The notes: generated by a model not told the origin, from the letters alone. A DNA stretch of 64,000 nucleotides from Archangium violaceum Cb vi76 (GCF_000733295.1 NZ_JPMI01000166.1:23999-87998); one strand, 5' to 3'; shown: positions 27,523-37,779, counted from the stretch's first letter. A program made the numbers and translations.

Positions 27523-27538
27523 TGGCATCGGGCTTGCG
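27523..27538 (+). promoter_or_regulatory. sigma-54 promoter of the kinase-regulator operon
   Basis: TGGCATCGGGCTTGCG has the exact GG-N10-GC spacing and TTGC at -12. The predicted start is near 27549, which rules out the GTG at 27547 as start of the kinase and supports the ATG at 27568. Confidence 0.72.
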
Positions 27539-27567
27539 TAGTACTGGTGGTGGAGGAGCGCTCATCC

Positions 27568-29013
27568 ATGCAGGTCCCCTCGGGCACGGCCCGGCGTCTC
27601 AGTCTGGCCCTCGCCGCCCTGGTCTCCCTCTTCGTGGTGTCATCCGTCCTGGTGCTCGTGCACATGCGGGAGATTCATGCCCGCATGGTCGAGATGCAGG
27701 CGCGGCAGCACGCGGTCCGCTCGGCGCTCGAGGTGGCCAGCGCCATCCGGGACACCTACGCGCACCAGGCCCACACCCTCATCCTGGGCAATGACAGCCA
27801 CCTGCACTTCTATGAGACCGCGGCCAGCCGGGTGAGCCGGTTGACGGAGGAGATGAAGGGACAGGCCCTGGGGCCCGAAGAGCGGGCCTGGGTGGAGGAC
27901 ATCGAGCGGGCACAGCGCTCGCTGGACACGCTCTTCCGCGAGGCGCTCCTGCCGGCGGTGCTGGCGGGGCGGCAGGAGGACATGGAGCGCGAGCATGGCC
28001 GGGCGCTGGGGCTCGTGTCCCAGATGGAGGAGCGCACGGACCGGCTGGTGAGCCACTTCAACCACTCGGTGGACGCGGCCGAGGCCCGGGTGGCCGAGCT
28101 CCAGAGCTCCGCCTTCCAGTGGACCCTGTTCTTCCTGGTGGGCGCGCCGCTGCTGGCCATGGGCGTGGGTGTCTATATCGTCCGCTCCGTGGCGCGGCCC
28201 GTGGCCCGGCTGCGCGAGGGCGCGGCGCGGCTGGCGGCGGGAGACATGCACGCGCGCATCGACATCACGACCCCCGACGAGTTCGGCGAGCTGGCCCGCC
28301 AGTTCAACGCCATGACGGCGGCGCTGCGCGAGCATCAGGAGCGGCTGGTGCAGAGCGAGAAGCTCGCGGGCATCGGCCGGCTGGCGGCGGGGGTGGCCCA
28401 TGAAATCAACAACCCGCTCACCGTCATCCTTGGCTATGTGGGGATGATGAAGAAGAAGGCGGAGGGGAATCTGCGCGAGGACCTCCAGGTCATCGAGGAC
28501 GAGGCGGTGCGGAGCCGCGACATCGTCGAGGATCTGCTCGCGCTCTCGCGACCCCTGCCGGCCGAGCCCGAGCCCGTGGATCTGCGAGCCCTGTGCGAAG
28601 AGGTGGTGGAGCGGTTGAGGCAGGGAGGACAACTGGGCGCCGTGACGGTGGACGTGGAAGGCGAGGCGCGGACCGCGGGACACCTGACGAAGCTGCGCCA
28701 GGTGGTGCTCAACCTGATGCGCAACGCGGTGGATGCGTGCGGAGAGACGGGGCGGGTGCGGGTGCGGCTGGTGCAGACGGAGAAGGGGGCGGAGGTGCAC
28801 GTGGAGGACACGGGCCCGGGCCTGAGCGTCACGGCGCGCGAGCGCCTCTTCGAGCCCTTCTTCACCACCAAGCCCAGCGGGACGGGGCTGGGGCTGGCCA
28901 TCAGTCAGAGCATCGTGCAGGCGCACGGGGGCAACCTGGAGGCCGCCGCGGGAACGGGGCCGGGCGCACATTTCACCGTGTGGTTGCCCGCGACGTCGCA
29001 GGGGAGGGCGTGA
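27568..29013 (+). CDS. membrane sensor histidine kinase of the copper-efflux locus
   Basis: This 481-residue kinase has TM1 at about 11-32. Its periplasmic sensor (about 33-185) starts with a Met/His-dense stretch (HMREIHARMVEMQARQH, later YAHQAH and DSHLHFYE) that could bind metal. TM2 (FFLVGAPLLAMGVGVYIV), a HAMP domain, the phosphoacceptor AAGVAHEINNPLT and a complete HATPase (NLMRNAVDA, EDTGPGL, FEPFFTTK, GTGLGLAIS) follow. The start ATG 27568 is set by the sigma-54 promoter and by GGAGGAG upstream. The NtrC-type partner begins three bases after the stop. Metal sensing is inferred from context. Confidence 0.9.
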   Translation: MQVPSGTARRLSLALAALVSLFVVSSVLVLVHMREIHARMVEMQARQHAVRSALEVASAIRDTYAHQAHTLILGNDSHLHFYETAASRVSRLTEEMKGQALGPEERAWVEDIERAQRSLDTLFREALLPAVLAGRQEDMEREHGRALGLVSQMEERTDRLVSHFNHSVDAAEARVAELQSSAFQWTLFFLVGAPLLAMGVGVYIVRSVARPVARLREGAARLAAGDMHARIDITTPDEFGELARQFNAMTAALREHQERLVQSEKLAGIGRLAAGVAHEINNPLTVILGYVGMMKKKAEGNLREDLQVIEDEAVRSRDIVEDLLALSRPLPAEPEPVDLRALCEEVVERLRQGGQLGAVTVDVEGEARTAGHLTKLRQVVLNLMRNAVDACGETGRVRVRLVQTEKGAEVHVEDTGPGLSVTARERLFEPFFTTKPSGTGLGLAISQSIVQAHGGNLEAAAGTGPGAHFTVWLPATSQGRA

Positions 29014-29016
29014 GGC

Positions 29017-30420
<1,404 letters not shown>

Positions 30421-30439
30421 CGGGCCGCGGCACGGCGGG

Positions 30440-30772
30440 CTACTGGATGGTGACGATCCCGCCAATGTGGTCCATGGCGCAGGCGTAGCGCAGCGTGCCC
30501 GACTCGCTGGGGGTGAACTCCAGGGTCACCGGCGTGTCCAGGGGCAGGGGCTGGTTGATGCCCAGGTCATCCAGGATGATCTCCTTGGCGCACGTCCTGT
30601 CCGTCTTGCGGGTGATGACGAGGCGGACCGTGTGTCCCGCCTTCACCGTCACGTTCGCGGGCTCGAAGCCCTTGGACGTCACCGAGATCTCCACGGTGCG
30701 GACGCCGCTCTTGTTGGCCGGGGCGGCGGCGAGGGTGAGGGCGGTCAGGGCTCCCATCAGAAGGGTCTTCAT
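30440..30772 (-). CDS. periplasmic cupredoxin-like protein
   Basis: This 110-residue protein has a signal peptide (MKTLLMGALTALTLAAAPA). The mature cupredoxin (EfeO/plastocyanin-like) has beta-strands VEISVTSKGFEPANVTVKAG and the metal-site segment TDRTCAKEI. Its C-terminal loop is LRYACAMDHIGG, which offers Cys, Met and His ligands. ATG 30772 is preceded by GGAGAAACC. It is convergent with the regulator operon and has its own sigma-54 element, so it probably belongs to the same metal response as a periplasmic copper carrier or scavenger. Confidence 0.85.
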   Translation of the reverse strand: MKTLLMGALTALTLAAAPANKSGVRTVEISVTSKGFEPANVTVKAGHTVRLVITRKTDRTCAKEIILDDLGINQPLPLDTPVTLEFTPSESGTLRYACAMDHIGGIVTIQ

Positions 30773-30814
30773 CGGTGGTTTCTCCGGGAGGGGTGAGGAT
30801 TCGCTCCCAGGCAA

Positions 30815-30830
30815 AGCACGGCGCGTGCCG
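30815..30830 (-). promoter_or_regulatory. sigma-54 promoter of the cupredoxin gene
   Basis: On the minus strand CGGCACGCGCCGTGCT has GG-N10-GC and matches GGCACG-N4-(G)TGCT. The predicted start near 30804 leaves a 32-base leader with a ribosome-binding site. Confidence 0.6.
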
Positions 30831-30891
30831 GGGTCCGCGCGTGCCTGTTCTCGCGGGGTTGGGGCGTGAGCTCCCCGACGGGAGTGTCCAG

Positions 30892-30912
30892 GCGGGTTTC
30901 CCTGTAACCCGC
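30892..30912. promoter_or_regulatory. perfect 7-7-7 inverted repeat, putative enhancer site
   Basis: GCGGGTT and AACCCGC arms are separated by 7 bases, about 60 bases upstream of the cupredoxin -24 element. Spacer length equals that of the 27404 palindrome but the arm sequence differs, so a common regulator is uncertain. Confidence 0.45.
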
Positions 30913-31001
30913 ACGGTCACGGTCGCGAGGGCTCCGACGCCCGGGGCTCGTGCGGCATGGGGCCTGGTTGCATGGGTGCTCCCTCGTGGTAGTCAAACGC
31001 C

Positions 31002-31676
31002 GTGGACGATCTCGACGCCCGCCGCCGTGAGCAGCACAAGCAGCGCCTGTCCTGGATGCCGTGGCTCTACTTCACGCTCAAGCCGCGCCACCGCGCCTGG
31101 GCCGAGGCCTGGCAGAAGGAGGTGCAGGACCAGCTGCGCGAGCTGGAGACGGTGGAGATCGCCGAGGGCTGTTTCATCTCCCCGGACGCCCACCTCTTCG
31201 CCGAGCCGGGCCGCCCCATCCGCATCATCGGCCCCGGAGTGAGCATCGCCGCCAACGCCTTCGTGCACGGGCCCGTGGTGCTGGAGGCCGGTGTGAGCCT
31301 CAACGCGCGCGTCAGCCTGGATGGAGGCGCCTCCGGCATCCACATCGGCGAGGGCAGCCGCATCGCCACCGGCGCCACCCTCTATGCCTTCGACCATGGC
31401 CTCGCCCCGGACAGGGCCGTGCGCGAGCAGCCCGTCACCTCCCGCGGCATCGTGCTCGGCAAGGACGTGTGGGTGGGCGCCAACGCGGGCATCACCGACG
31501 GGGTGCGCCTGGGTGACCACGCCGTCGTGGGCATGGGCGCCGTCGTCACCCGCGATGTGCCCCCCTGGGCCATCGTCGCGGGCGTCCCCGCACGGGTCAT
31601 CGGTGATCGCCGCGAGCGCCGCCGCTCCGGCACTCCCAGCGCCTCCTGGTCACCACCGGACGATTCGGAACAATAA
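31002..31676 (+). CDS. hexapeptide-repeat acyltransferase
   Basis: This 224-residue enzyme is a left-handed beta-helix O-acetyltransferase (LacA/NodL/VatD type). It has hexapeptide repeats IIGPGVSIAANAFV, VVLEAGVSLNARVSL and IHIGEGSRIATGATL, the loop with FDHGLAPD and the signature IVLGKDVWVGANAGITDGV ending in GVPARVIG. The catalytic His is likely the one in FDHG. It starts at GTG 31002 without a clear ribosome-binding site. The acceptor (sugar or polysaccharide) is unknown and the gene is isolated. Confidence 0.88.
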   Translation: MDDLDARRREQHKQRLSWMPWLYFTLKPRHRAWAEAWQKEVQDQLRELETVEIAEGCFISPDAHLFAEPGRPIRIIGPGVSIAANAFVHGPVVLEAGVSLNARVSLDGGASGIHIGEGSRIATGATLYAFDHGLAPDRAVREQPVTSRGIVLGKDVWVGANAGITDGVRLGDHAVVGMGAVVTRDVPPWAIVAGVPARVIGDRRERRRSGTPSASWSPPDDSEQ

Positions 31677-31742
31677 CCACCGGACTTTTTCCGGTAATTC
31701 TGTCAACTCGTGACAGGCCTGTAGCTGGGGGATGACGGCGAA

Positions 31743-31773
31743 TTGACGCGCTTTCATTCGTGAGCCTTATGCT
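31743..31773 (+). promoter_or_regulatory. sigma-70-type promoter
   Basis: TTGACG and TTATGC are separated by 18 bases, ending about 50 bases before the PAS kinase ATG. It lies in an AT-richer stretch relative to its flanks. Confidence 0.45.
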
Positions 31774-31820
31774 GTGGCCCATCTCCGACTGAGCAGCTCC
31801 CCGGGGGAAAGGAGCGCGGT

Positions 31821-32990
31821 ATGGCGTACCAGCAGCTCTCTCAGGTCATCACCTTCGAGGACGAGAGCCCATCGCGCAGTGCGCTGTCCCGCATGGGGTT
31901 GCTCGCGGAGGGGCTCCGCTCCGGACTGTCGGCGGACGCACTGCGTTACCACTTCCTGGCCGAGCAGCTCAGCGAGGTCGTCTTCCACCTGGATGGCCAG
32001 GGGAACCTGACCTTCCTGGGCCCCACGTGGACGGCCCTCACCGGGCTGGCCGTGGAGGATGTGCTGGGCCAGCCGTTGGCGGAGATGGTGCACCCGGAGG
32101 AGCGGCCGCGGGTGCAGGCCCTGCTGGATGCCATCGCCGCGCGGGTGCAGGCCTCCTTCCGGCTCGAGCTCAAGCTGCTGGCGGCCGGTGGCCCCCGGTG
32201 GGTGGAGCTGGCCGCGCACAGCTCGCCCACGGGCCAGGGCGAGGTGCTGGGCACGCTCACGGACGTCACCGAGCGCCGGCAGCTCCAGGCGCGGCTGCAG
32301 CAGTCGGACAAGCTGGCCACGTTGGGGATGCTCGTGCCGGGCTTCACGCACGAGATGAACAACCCGCTGGCCTTCATGCTGGCCAATCTCGACTACCTGC
32401 TCTCCAGCATGGGGGACATCGCCGGGTCCGCGCCGGCCTCGCAGGTGGCCGAGTGGCGTGAGGCGGTGGGCGAGGTGCGCGAGGGCGCCGAGCGGTTGCG
32501 GCAGCTGATCGGCCACCTGCGCAGCTACCGCTCGGAGTCCCAGGGGCCGGTGGACCTGAACACGCTGCTCGATTCGGTGGGGCAGATGGTGTCCAGCACG
32601 CTGCGCTCGCGCGGGCGGCTGGTGCGCGACTACGGGGCCCGGGCGGAGGTGGCTGGCAGTGAGAGCGGGCTGCGTCAGGCCCTGCTCAACCTCGTGCTCC
32701 ACGCCGTGCTGTCGCTGAAGGATGGCGGAGACACGGAGGAGAACGAGGTCCGCCTGGTCACCCGCGAGGCGGGCGGCGGCTCCGTGGTGGTCGAGGTGCA
32801 TGACACCGGAGCCGGCTTCCCCCCCGAGCAGCTCTCGCAAATCTTCGAGCCGGGCTTCACCTCTCGCGAGGCCCGGCCGGCGCTGTCGGTGTGCCGGGAC
32901 ATCGTCCGGGGGCTCGGTGGAAGCATCACCGTGACGTCCGTGGTGGGCCGGGGGACCGTCTTCCGCGTGACGCTGCCAATGGCCTCCTGA
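31821..32990 (+). CDS. soluble PAS-domain histidine kinase with degenerate ATP-binding boxes
   Basis: This 389-residue cytosolic sensor has a PAS domain at about 48-155 (FHLDGQGNLTFLGPTWTALTG, ending TDVTERR). The HisKA phosphoacceptor is PGFTHEMNNPLAF. In the HATPase the N-box reads NLVLHAVLS with the second Asn replaced by His. The G1 box DTGAGF is intact, but the G2 region (ARPALSVCRDIV) lacks the GLGL motif. Catalysis may therefore be weak or lost. GGAAAGGAG precedes the ATG. No response regulator is adjacent, as is common for orphan myxobacterial kinases. Confidence 0.85.
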   Translation: MAYQQLSQVITFEDESPSRSALSRMGLLAEGLRSGLSADALRYHFLAEQLSEVVFHLDGQGNLTFLGPTWTALTGLAVEDVLGQPLAEMVHPEERPRVQALLDAIAARVQASFRLELKLLAAGGPRWVELAAHSSPTGQGEVLGTLTDVTERRQLQARLQQSDKLATLGMLVPGFTHEMNNPLAFMLANLDYLLSSMGDIAGSAPASQVAEWREAVGEVREGAERLRQLIGHLRSYRSESQGPVDLNTLLDSVGQMVSSTLRSRGRLVRDYGARAEVAGSESGLRQALLNLVLHAVLSLKDGGDTEENEVRLVTREAGGGSVVVEVHDTGAGFPPEQLSQIFEPGFTSREARPALSVCRDIVRGLGGSITVTSVVGRGTVFRVTLPMAS

Positions 32991-33041
32991 GTTCCTAACC
33001 TCCTGTGAGGGGCCGTGCTCTGGCCCTTCCTGGAGGTGGAT

Positions 33042-35123
33042 GTGCCGTCCTTCATCCGTCTGGGGGTGCTCGCACTGATGTTGGCGCTCGCCGCCTGCGG
33101 CCAGCGCGGCTCGCGGGAGGCCGGCACGGACGGAGGGCTCCCCATGGGGAGGGGCGGGCAGGGGCTCGGTGGCACCTGTGCCGGGCAGCGGTCGTTCCTC
33201 ATCGGCAGTGGCATCCACGACATCACCGGCCCCGCCGCCGAGGTGGGGATGATGGGGTACGTGGAGCTGGAGCAGCAGACGGCCGGCATCCACCAGCGTC
33301 TGCGCTCGCGCGCCTTCGTCATCGCCTCGCCGTGCAATGGCAAGCGCGTGGTGTTCGTGAGCGCGGACCTGGGCATGGTGTTCCAGGGCGTGAAGCAGGA
33401 GGTGGTGCGGCGGTTGAAGGCCACCTTCGGGCCGCTCTACGCGGATGACAACGTGCTGCTGAGCGCCACGCACACGCACAGCGGGCCCGGGGGCTACTCG
33501 CACTACGCGCTCTACAACCTGAGCACGTTCGGCTTCGAGCCGAAGAACTTCGAGGTCATCGTCCAGGGCATCTACCAGTCCATCGTCCGCGCGCACGAGC
33601 ACCTGGCGCCGGGCCACATCACCCTGGCGGCGGGGGAGCTGCTCGACGCGAGCCGCAACCGCTCGCCCGAGGCCTACCACCTCAATCCGCCCGAGGAGCG
33701 CGCGCGCTACGCGTACGACACGGACAAGCGGATGACGCTCCTGCGCTTCACGAAGGAGCCGGGCGTGGAGGTGGGGCTCATCAACTGGTTCGCGGTGCAC
33801 ACCACGTCCATGGGGCAGGAGAACCGGTACATCAGCGGCGACAACAAGGGCTACGCCTCCTCTCTCTTCGAGAAGGAGAAGGGCACGCGCTACGACGCCA
33901 CCGGGGACACCTTCGTGGCGGCCTTCGCGCAGGCCAACGAGGGGGACGTGACGCCCAACATCTTCGGCGGCGAGGACGGCGGGGGCCGGGACGACTTCGA
34001 GAGCACGGCGCTCTCCGGCCGCAAGCAGTACGAGCGCGCCGCCTCCCTCTACGCGAGCGCCACCACGCCCCTCACCGGTGGCGTGGACTACAGGCACGTC
34101 CACGTGAAGATGGATGACGTGGAGGTGCGGTCCGCCTTCACGGGAGGCCCTCCGGCGCATACCTGCACGGCGGCCTTTGGCTTCTCCATGCTGTCGGGCG
34201 CGGAGGACGGGCCGGGCGTGGGGGGCGGCGAGGGCGCGACGTGTGCCGCCATCCATGACCTGTGGAGCGCCTTCACCTGCACCACCACCACCACGGCCTG
34301 CCAGGCGGAGAAGCCCATCGTGCTGGAGATGGGCGGGATGAAGCCCTTCCCGTGGAGCCCCGAGGTGTTGCCGCTGCAGCTCGTCACCCTGGGCAACGTG
34401 GCGCTGGTGGCGGTGCCCTTCGAGCTGACCACCATGGCGGGGCGCCGCCTGCGCGAGACGGTGCGCGCGCACCTGGAGCCCGCGGGGGTGACGGAGGTGG
34501 TCATCGCCGGCCTGTCCAACGCCTACTCCGGCTACGTGGCCACGCGCGAGGAGTACACCCGGCAGGACTACGAGGGCGCCTCCACCCACTTCGGGCCCTG
34601 GACGCTCGCGGCCCTGCAGCAGGAATTCGACACACTGGCACGGGCCCTGCGCGAGGGCTCGCCCGTGCCTCCGGGGCCCACGCCGCGCGACCTGTGCCAG
34701 CAGCAGAGCCGGTTGCGGCCCGGGGTCCTGCTCGATGACAAGCCGCTGTGGGCGCGCTTCGGCGGCGTCTTCTCCGACGCGCGCGCGTCCTACGCACGGG
34801 GCGAGGCGGTGCGCGTCACCTTCTGGGGCGGACATCCGAAGAACGATCCACGCCCCCAGGGCACCTTCCTGCGCGTACAGCGCCGCGCGGGCCTCCTCTG
34901 GGAGGACGTGGCCTACGACTGGGACTGGGAGACGAAGTACACGTGGCGGCGCAGCTACTGCATGCCCACCCTGGCCTGCTCGCACGTCCTCATCGAGTGG
35001 GCCATTCCGCCGGATGCCGTTCCCGGCACCTACCGCATCGTCCACGAGGGCGACTGGAAGTCCGGCTGGGATGGCCGGGTGCGCCCGTACCGGGGCACCT
35101 CGCGCACCTTCACCGTGAAGTGA
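33042..35123 (+). CDS. neutral/alkaline ceramidase lipoprotein
   Basis: This 693-residue exported hydrolase cleaves the amide of ceramide. GTG 33042 is chosen because TGGAGGTGGAT precedes it and it gives a clean lipoprotein signal ending in LALAAC. Family landmarks are IGSGIHDITGPAAEVGMMGY, the zinc ligand region SATHTHSGPGGY, NWFAVHTTSM with QENRYISGDNKGYAS (catalytic Ser region), and YVATREEYTRQDYEGAST. The C-terminal immunoglobulin-like domain is complete. Myxobacteria make ceramide and sphingolipid-like lipids, so it may act on self or prey lipids; this is inference. Confidence 0.93.
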   Translation: MPSFIRLGVLALMLALAACGQRGSREAGTDGGLPMGRGGQGLGGTCAGQRSFLIGSGIHDITGPAAEVGMMGYVELEQQTAGIHQRLRSRAFVIASPCNGKRVVFVSADLGMVFQGVKQEVVRRLKATFGPLYADDNVLLSATHTHSGPGGYSHYALYNLSTFGFEPKNFEVIVQGIYQSIVRAHEHLAPGHITLAAGELLDASRNRSPEAYHLNPPEERARYAYDTDKRMTLLRFTKEPGVEVGLINWFAVHTTSMGQENRYISGDNKGYASSLFEKEKGTRYDATGDTFVAAFAQANEGDVTPNIFGGEDGGGRDDFESTALSGRKQYERAASLYASATTPLTGGVDYRHVHVKMDDVEVRSAFTGGPPAHTCTAAFGFSMLSGAEDGPGVGGGEGATCAAIHDLWSAFTCTTTTTACQAEKPIVLEMGGMKPFPWSPEVLPLQLVTLGNVALVAVPFELTTMAGRRLRETVRAHLEPAGVTEVVIAGLSNAYSGYVATREEYTRQDYEGASTHFGPWTLAALQQEFDTLARALREGSPVPPGPTPRDLCQQQSRLRPGVLLDDKPLWARFGGVFSDARASYARGEAVRVTFWGGHPKNDPRPQGTFLRVQRRAGLLWEDVAYDWDWETKYTWRRSYCMPTLACSHVLIEWAIPPDAVPGTYRIVHEGDWKSGWDGRVRPYRGTSRTFTVK

Positions 35124-35129
35124 AGACGC

Positions 35130-35945
35130 TCAGTTGCAGCTCCGGTCCGCGTTGCAGCTCCTGCTGCACTTGCGGCAGGTGCCACCGTCCTTGCCACACT
35201 TGTCCTTCGTGTTGCCCGGCTCGCACGTGGTGCCCGAGCAGCAGCCCGAGCACGAGTTGCTGGTGCACCGGCACGTCCCGTCCACGCACTCCTGTCCCTG
35301 GGCACACGGGCCACTGCTTCCACACTTGCACTGCCCACCCACGCACCGGTCCACCGTCAGGTCGCTGCAGGCGGGATTGGAGCCACACACGCAGACGCCG
35401 CGGGCATCGCAGGTGTCCGTCCGCTGGGGATCGCACGTCACGCACGTGTTGCCGCCCGTGCCACACGCCGTCCGGGAGGAAGGGGTGCAGACGCCGTCCT
35501 CGCAGCAACCGTCGCACCCCAGGCAGAAGGTGTCCGGGCTGGAGGGCTCCAGCCGCAGCGTGACGTCCACCTCGTAGCCGTCGCGGAGCTGCACGCTGCT
35601 CTCGCCCCGGGCCACCACGCTCCCGTCGCGCAGGCCCTCGACGTACACCCTGGCGTGCACGCCGTTGGTGACGCCGTCCTCCAGCAGCACGCGCAACGTC
35701 TCCCCGCTGGAGAGCACCCGCACCGGTTGCTCCGGAAGCACGTGCGGTCCGAAGGGGGCTCCTGCCTGCACCTCGCCCCACACCCGGACCTGGGTGAGCA
35801 ACAGTGTGGGATCGAATTCCGTGGTGACGTAGAGCGCCGTGCCCGAGGCCGTGCCCGACTCCCGGCACGCACCCAACAGCAACACGGCGCACACGAGCAC
35901 CAGCTTCCAACCCCCCCGGGTCGCCGTCTCAGGTGCACGCATCAT
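35130..35945 (-). CDS. cysteine-rich lipoprotein
   Basis: The signal peptide ends in lipobox LLLGAC, followed by a beta-rich domain (ALYVTTEFDPTLLLTQVRVW). A C-terminal half with more than 30 cysteines in short spacings (CLGCDGCCEDGVC, CVCGSNPACSDL, CKCGSSGPCAQGQEC, CRCTSNSCSGCCSG) resembles myxobacterial cell-surface lipoproteins with EGF-like repeats. The start is uncertain: ATG 35945 gives a normal signal peptide (271 residues), while GTG 36050 has a GAGAGGAA leader but would place 35 extra residues before it. A perfect palindrome precedes the chosen start. Confidence 0.75.
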   Translation of the reverse strand: MMRAPETATRGGWKLVLVCAVLLLGACRESGTASGTALYVTTEFDPTLLLTQVRVWGEVQAGAPFGPHVLPEQPVRVLSSGETLRVLLEDGVTNGVHARVYVEGLRDGSVVARGESSVQLRDGYEVDVTLRLEPSSPDTFCLGCDGCCEDGVCTPSSRTACGTGGNTCVTCDPQRTDTCDARGVCVCGSNPACSDLTVDRCVGGQCKCGSSGPCAQGQECVDGTCRCTSNSCSGCCSGTTCEPGNTKDKCGKDGGTCRKCSRSCNADRSCN

Positions 35946-35972
35946 GGCACACATGAGGGTATTCATTACGCA

Positions 35973-35991
35973 CAGGACAGGGCCTGTCCTG
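35973..35991. promoter_or_regulatory. perfect 19-bp palindrome
   Basis: CAGGACAGG and CCTGTCCTG arms flank one G, 28 bases upstream of the chosen lipoprotein start and 73 bases after the kinase stop. It could be an operator. As a stem-loop it could end the kinase transcript, but no T-run follows. Confidence 0.45.
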
Positions 35992-36063
35992 GAGTCGTCC
36001 CCGTCGAGCTCTGGACGTTCCCGCTCCGTGGACTGATGAGAAGCGGACACCCGGGAGTTCCTC

Positions 36064-37494
36064 TCAGAGCTGCGCGAGGGCTTCCTTCAGGCCCGTGGCG
36101 CATGGAGCCGCGGACGGCCGCTGCGGCGTGTGCAGCCGCATCAGCAGCTCGCGCAGCCGGGGCGAGGGGTTGATGAACTGCAGGCCCACGCCCGGAGACA
36201 TGCGCCAGGTCCGCGCCTGGGCCGAGTCCACGTGCCGCACCACCTCGCCCACGCACTCCACCTCCTCGCCGCCGATCTGCAGGGTGAACTCGAGGCGGGT
36301 GAAGAGTGGAGGGAAGGGTTCGGCGCAGCACATGAAGAGGCCACCGCGGCTGAGCTCGCTGCAATGCACCACCACCGAGCCGGCGTCCCGGGCGCGGCGC
36401 ACCCGGGCCGTCCAGGTGGGCGGCGGGGTGGGATCGTTCGGATCCGGCAGCGACGGGAGCGCGGGGATGGGCGTGTTGCCGCACTCGGAGGCCACCTGCG
36501 CGGCCTGGGCCAGCCGGGTGGCATGGGGCCGCGAGGCGGGCTCCGGCTGCACGGAGGCGAGCAGGGCCTTCTTGAACTCGAGCGCGTTGGAGAAGCGCTC
36601 CGCGGGGTTGCGGGCCAGGGCGCGCAGCAGGACGCGGGAGAGCGCCTCCGGCACGTGGGGCGCCAGCTCGTGGGGCGCGCGCAGCGGGGCCGGCGGCTCC
36701 GAGGAGAACACCAGCTCCGCCATCTGTCCGCGCGGGTAGGGCAGCTGGCCGGTGAGGAGCAGGTAGCCCGTCACCCCCAGGGAATAGACGTCCGCGCGCC
36801 CATCCACGGCCTGGCCCGCCCACTGCTCCGGCGCCATGTACGCGGGGGTGCCGAACACCTGCCCCACCATGGTCTGCTCCGGAGTGCCGGCGCCGTGCAG
36901 CGCCTTGGCCACGCCGAAGTCGAGCACCTTGAGCGTGGGCCGCTCGCCCGGGCGCTCCATCATGAGGAGGTTGTCCGGCTTGAGATCCCTGTGCACCACG
37001 CCGCTGCGGTGGACGGCCTCCAGCGCGTCACACACCTGGGCGAGCAGCCACGCCACCAGCTCCGGCTCCGCGGGGCGCTGCAGCCGCGACAGGGGCAGGC
37101 CGTCCAGGTACTCCATGACGAAGTAGTGCAGCCCGTCCTCGGACTCGTTGATGTCGAAGATGCGGACGATGTTGGGGTGGCCGATGAGGTTCACCGTGCG
37201 CGCCTCGGCGTAGAAGCGCGCGCGCAGCCGGTCGTCCTGGGCCATGGTCGGGTGCAGCACCTTCACCGCCACCCGGGCCCCGATGATGGTCTGCTCGGCC
37301 AGGTACACCGTGCCCATGCCCCCGCTGCCCAGCAGCTGGGTGAGCCGGTAGTGCCCGAGCGTGCGTCCCCGCAAATCGAACAGGGCGGGAATCGTCCGCG
37401 GAACCTGGTCCGACGACTCGGCCCCCGTCCAGGTGACCTGCTCGATACACGGGCCGCTGACGGGATGTTCTGATGCGCAGTGCTCGCAGTGCAT
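36064..37494 (-). CDS. Ser/Thr protein kinase fused to a PilZ domain
   Basis: This 476-residue protein begins with a short Cys-rich, zinc-ribbon-like stretch (MHCEHCASEHPVSGPC). It has a complete kinase domain (glycine loop LLGSGGMGTVYLA, VAVKVLH, HRDLKPDN, DFGVAK, GTPAYMAPEQW) at about 45-310. After an Ala/Pro linker it ends in a PilZ-like domain (RVRRARDAGSVVVHCSELSRGGLFM, then GLQFINPSPRLRELL). The c-di-GMP motif RxxxR is present as RVRRAR, but the usual D/NxSxxG reads ELSRGG, so ligand binding is uncertain. No membrane segment is seen. It is divergent from gluconokinase. It would couple phosphorylation to a second messenger. Confidence 0.9.
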   Translation of the reverse strand: MHCEHCASEHPVSGPCIEQVTWTGAESSDQVPRTIPALFDLRGRTLGHYRLTQLLGSGGMGTVYLAEQTIIGARVAVKVLHPTMAQDDRLRARFYAEARTVNLIGHPNIVRIFDINESEDGLHYFVMEYLDGLPLSRLQRPAEPELVAWLLAQVCDALEAVHRSGVVHRDLKPDNLLMMERPGERPTLKVLDFGVAKALHGAGTPEQTMVGQVFGTPAYMAPEQWAGQAVDGRADVYSLGVTGYLLLTGQLPYPRGQMAELVFSSEPPAPLRAPHELAPHVPEALSRVLLRALARNPAERFSNALEFKKALLASVQPEPASRPHATRLAQAAQVASECGNTPIPALPSLPDPNDPTPPPTWTARVRRARDAGSVVVHCSELSRGGLFMCCAEPFPPLFTRLEFTLQIGGEEVECVGEVVRHVDSAQARTWRMSPGVGLQFINPSPRLRELLMRLHTPQRPSAAPCATGLKEALAQL

Positions 37495-37779
37495 GGCGGA
37501 TACCCAACACCTGCAAGGGCCATGCTCCTGACAGACGTGGGCGGAAGGGGCCGGAGCGGTGTCGCGAGAGGTGGGGCGTGGCGGAAAATCAAGGCGTTGC
37601 ATTGCCCACCAGCGCACGCCCCGCGGGCCGCCGGAAGCCGTGCTCAATTCGTTCAGCTGGACGCGGGTAGGATTGATCAAAACTTCCACATTTCCCGGGT
37701 TTGCATGAATCTTCTGCTCTCGCTGCCCGGCTGCGGTGGATGTGCAAAAAGCACGGGGAGCCCGTGGAGGCACACACGC

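Noticed and set aside
31767..35045. 1092-codon minus-strand frame opposite the PAS kinase and ceramidase
   Set aside because: Shadow; the plus strand encodes conserved families.
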